From the NCBI GenBank assembly GCA_039566865.1, contig CM076959.1, positions 11,763,501 through 11,827,500 of the forward strand: DNA of 64,000 nt, written 5' to 3'. Below the pieces are notes generated by a model. The model did no database searches. It had not been told where the DNA came from and saw only the letters and a program-made list of their open reading frames with translations. Each line of letters begins with the position of its first letter. The stretch's first letter is position 1. Source of the DNA: Aurelia coerulea. Lineage: Eukaryota > Cnidaria > Scyphozoa > Semaeostomeae > Ulmaridae. The position numbers and the translations under genes were made by a program. Shown here in pieces: positions 63,056-64,000 of this stretch.

Positions 63056-63765
63056 TTGATAACGCATGATTTTATTGTCAGGGGTCAGTCATATCGATTT
63101 CGTCCTCGCTTGGCATCATTTCAACGTTAATGGGTGAGGGTCATTTTCATATCACAGATTACAAAGTGAGGCGAGGGTAAGGCCATAAAATTAAATTAAT
63201 AGATTCTCATCACCGCCAGTGTGGAAAATTAATTCTGCATCAAAATTTTTTATATTTTGTTTGTAAAATGTAAAAGTCCCGCCCGCTCCTCATTTGCAAT
63301 GTTTGTGATGTTTTTATATTTTATATAACGTCAAAACATATCGTTTTATTGTTTTTATTTATTTGCAATGATTTGCTCCTTATGATACACATTTTTATCA
63401 AATGAAAGGTCCCATTAAAGCCTCTCAACAAATAGGATCTCAAATCATTTGCTGTGACCAATGACCTGTCTGACCAGTTTTCAGTCTAGGTGTGCTCATT
63501 GAATTCAATCATTTTTTCTTCTCTGAAGCCTGATTGGCCAATAAAACTATGGCTTTGTAAATTTGGGAAAAACTGGTTTTTGAGCCTGTTCTTTCATGGT
63601 AAATTTAGCTGAAATTTCTGGAGATTTTTTGCCCACAGCATCTTTTGTTCTCTTTAGGCCCATTATTGTAAGAAAGCCCCTCTTCGGTGGAGGCTAATAA
63701 ATCATAAACAGTTCTATTTGACACATAGAATCTAAGTGATTTCACCACTATCTATTTACCTGCAG
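63056..63765. other. Intergenic sequence, nothing recognised
   Basis: No coding or repeat structure I can support. Confidence 0.35.
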
Positions 63766-63827
63766 TTCAAAGACGAAAGTTTGACTTCCAAGAATGTCAT
63801 CATCAAGAGAAGCTTGTTTCGCGAAAT
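63766..63827 (+). CDS. Possible exon of a following gene
   Basis: A good acceptor (tatttacctgcag), 62 open nt (FKDESLTSKNVIIKRSLFRE plus two bases) and a strong donor (gtaagtg). No homology recognised. It could be chance. Confidence 0.25.
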
Positions 63828-64000
63828 GTAAGTGAAGCTGCATATTCCTCATCCAAATAGGAATCCCATTGTAGGTCGTACTCACTTACAGTCCTTTTCG
63901 GGAATAAAACAACACGCATGCTGCAAAGCACACAGGCAAATTCATTTGCGCGTGCGATTCGCACACATAGTTATTCAAGACGGTATTTAAGAAGTGAAAC

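Overview
This is a window of an animal nuclear genome, AT-rich and dense in transposons. It is most likely from an invertebrate; the phylum cannot be fixed from the sequence. The one host gene I can name is DDB1 on the + strand, the adaptor of CUL4 (CRL4) ubiquitin ligases and of UV-damage recognition. Seventeen coding exons lie between 1510 and 51508. They cover roughly the last 657 residues of a protein that is about 1140 residues long in human: the end of beta-propeller B, propeller C and the C-terminal helical domain. The 5' exons lie upstream of the window. Every exon joins in frame. One intron (43952-47798) begins with ATATCCTTT and ends in AC with a TTCCTTAAT branch motif, so it reads as a U12-type AT-AC intron.

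The introns are large because they are full of mobile elements. In order: a decayed RT relic (120-960); a full-length LINE with a 2A-like peptide (2311-6934); several TIR/MITE families (9.7, 11.3, 12.8, 15.0, 15.5, 17.1, 18.2, 22.7, 24.2, 30.5 and 31.5 kb); LINE fragments (19.3, 23.3 and 32.7 kb); a miniature head-to-head Penelope-like element (28142-28547); an 8.3-kb palindromic Penelope-like array (34175-42464); a hAT element carrying a nested piggyBac-like MITE (45155-47758); and a TTAA-flanked TIR element (49718-51334). A dispersed repeat recognisable by a TTTGATGACGTCA core recurs in at least five DDB1 introns.

The Penelope-like array has two near-identical full copies facing away from each other (3' ends outward), each preceded by a partial copy that acts as its pLTR. 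Each copy has ORF1 (337 aa) and ORF2 (RT plus GIY-YIG endonuclease) in the -1 frame. A canonical A AAA AAC slippery heptamer lies in the overlap. Each outward tail and each pLTR carries a hammerhead-ribozyme core, six in the window counting the miniature copy.

Between 51.98 and 61.91 kb, downstream of DDB1, (AAT)n tracts alternate with retroelements: a LINE 3' end, a second Penelope-like element, an R4/Dong-type LINE with a restriction-like endonuclease, and a second R4/Dong copy. The second Penelope-like element is split by a 2986-bp fold-back transposon (55409-58394) with about 1.3-kb inverted arms and a 9-bp target-site duplication; each arm carries a gene-like coding segment. The last 2 kb hold simple repeats, a degenerate GGCACAnnTGCAAC minisatellite, a 211-bp tandem duplication and one possible exon of a following gene.
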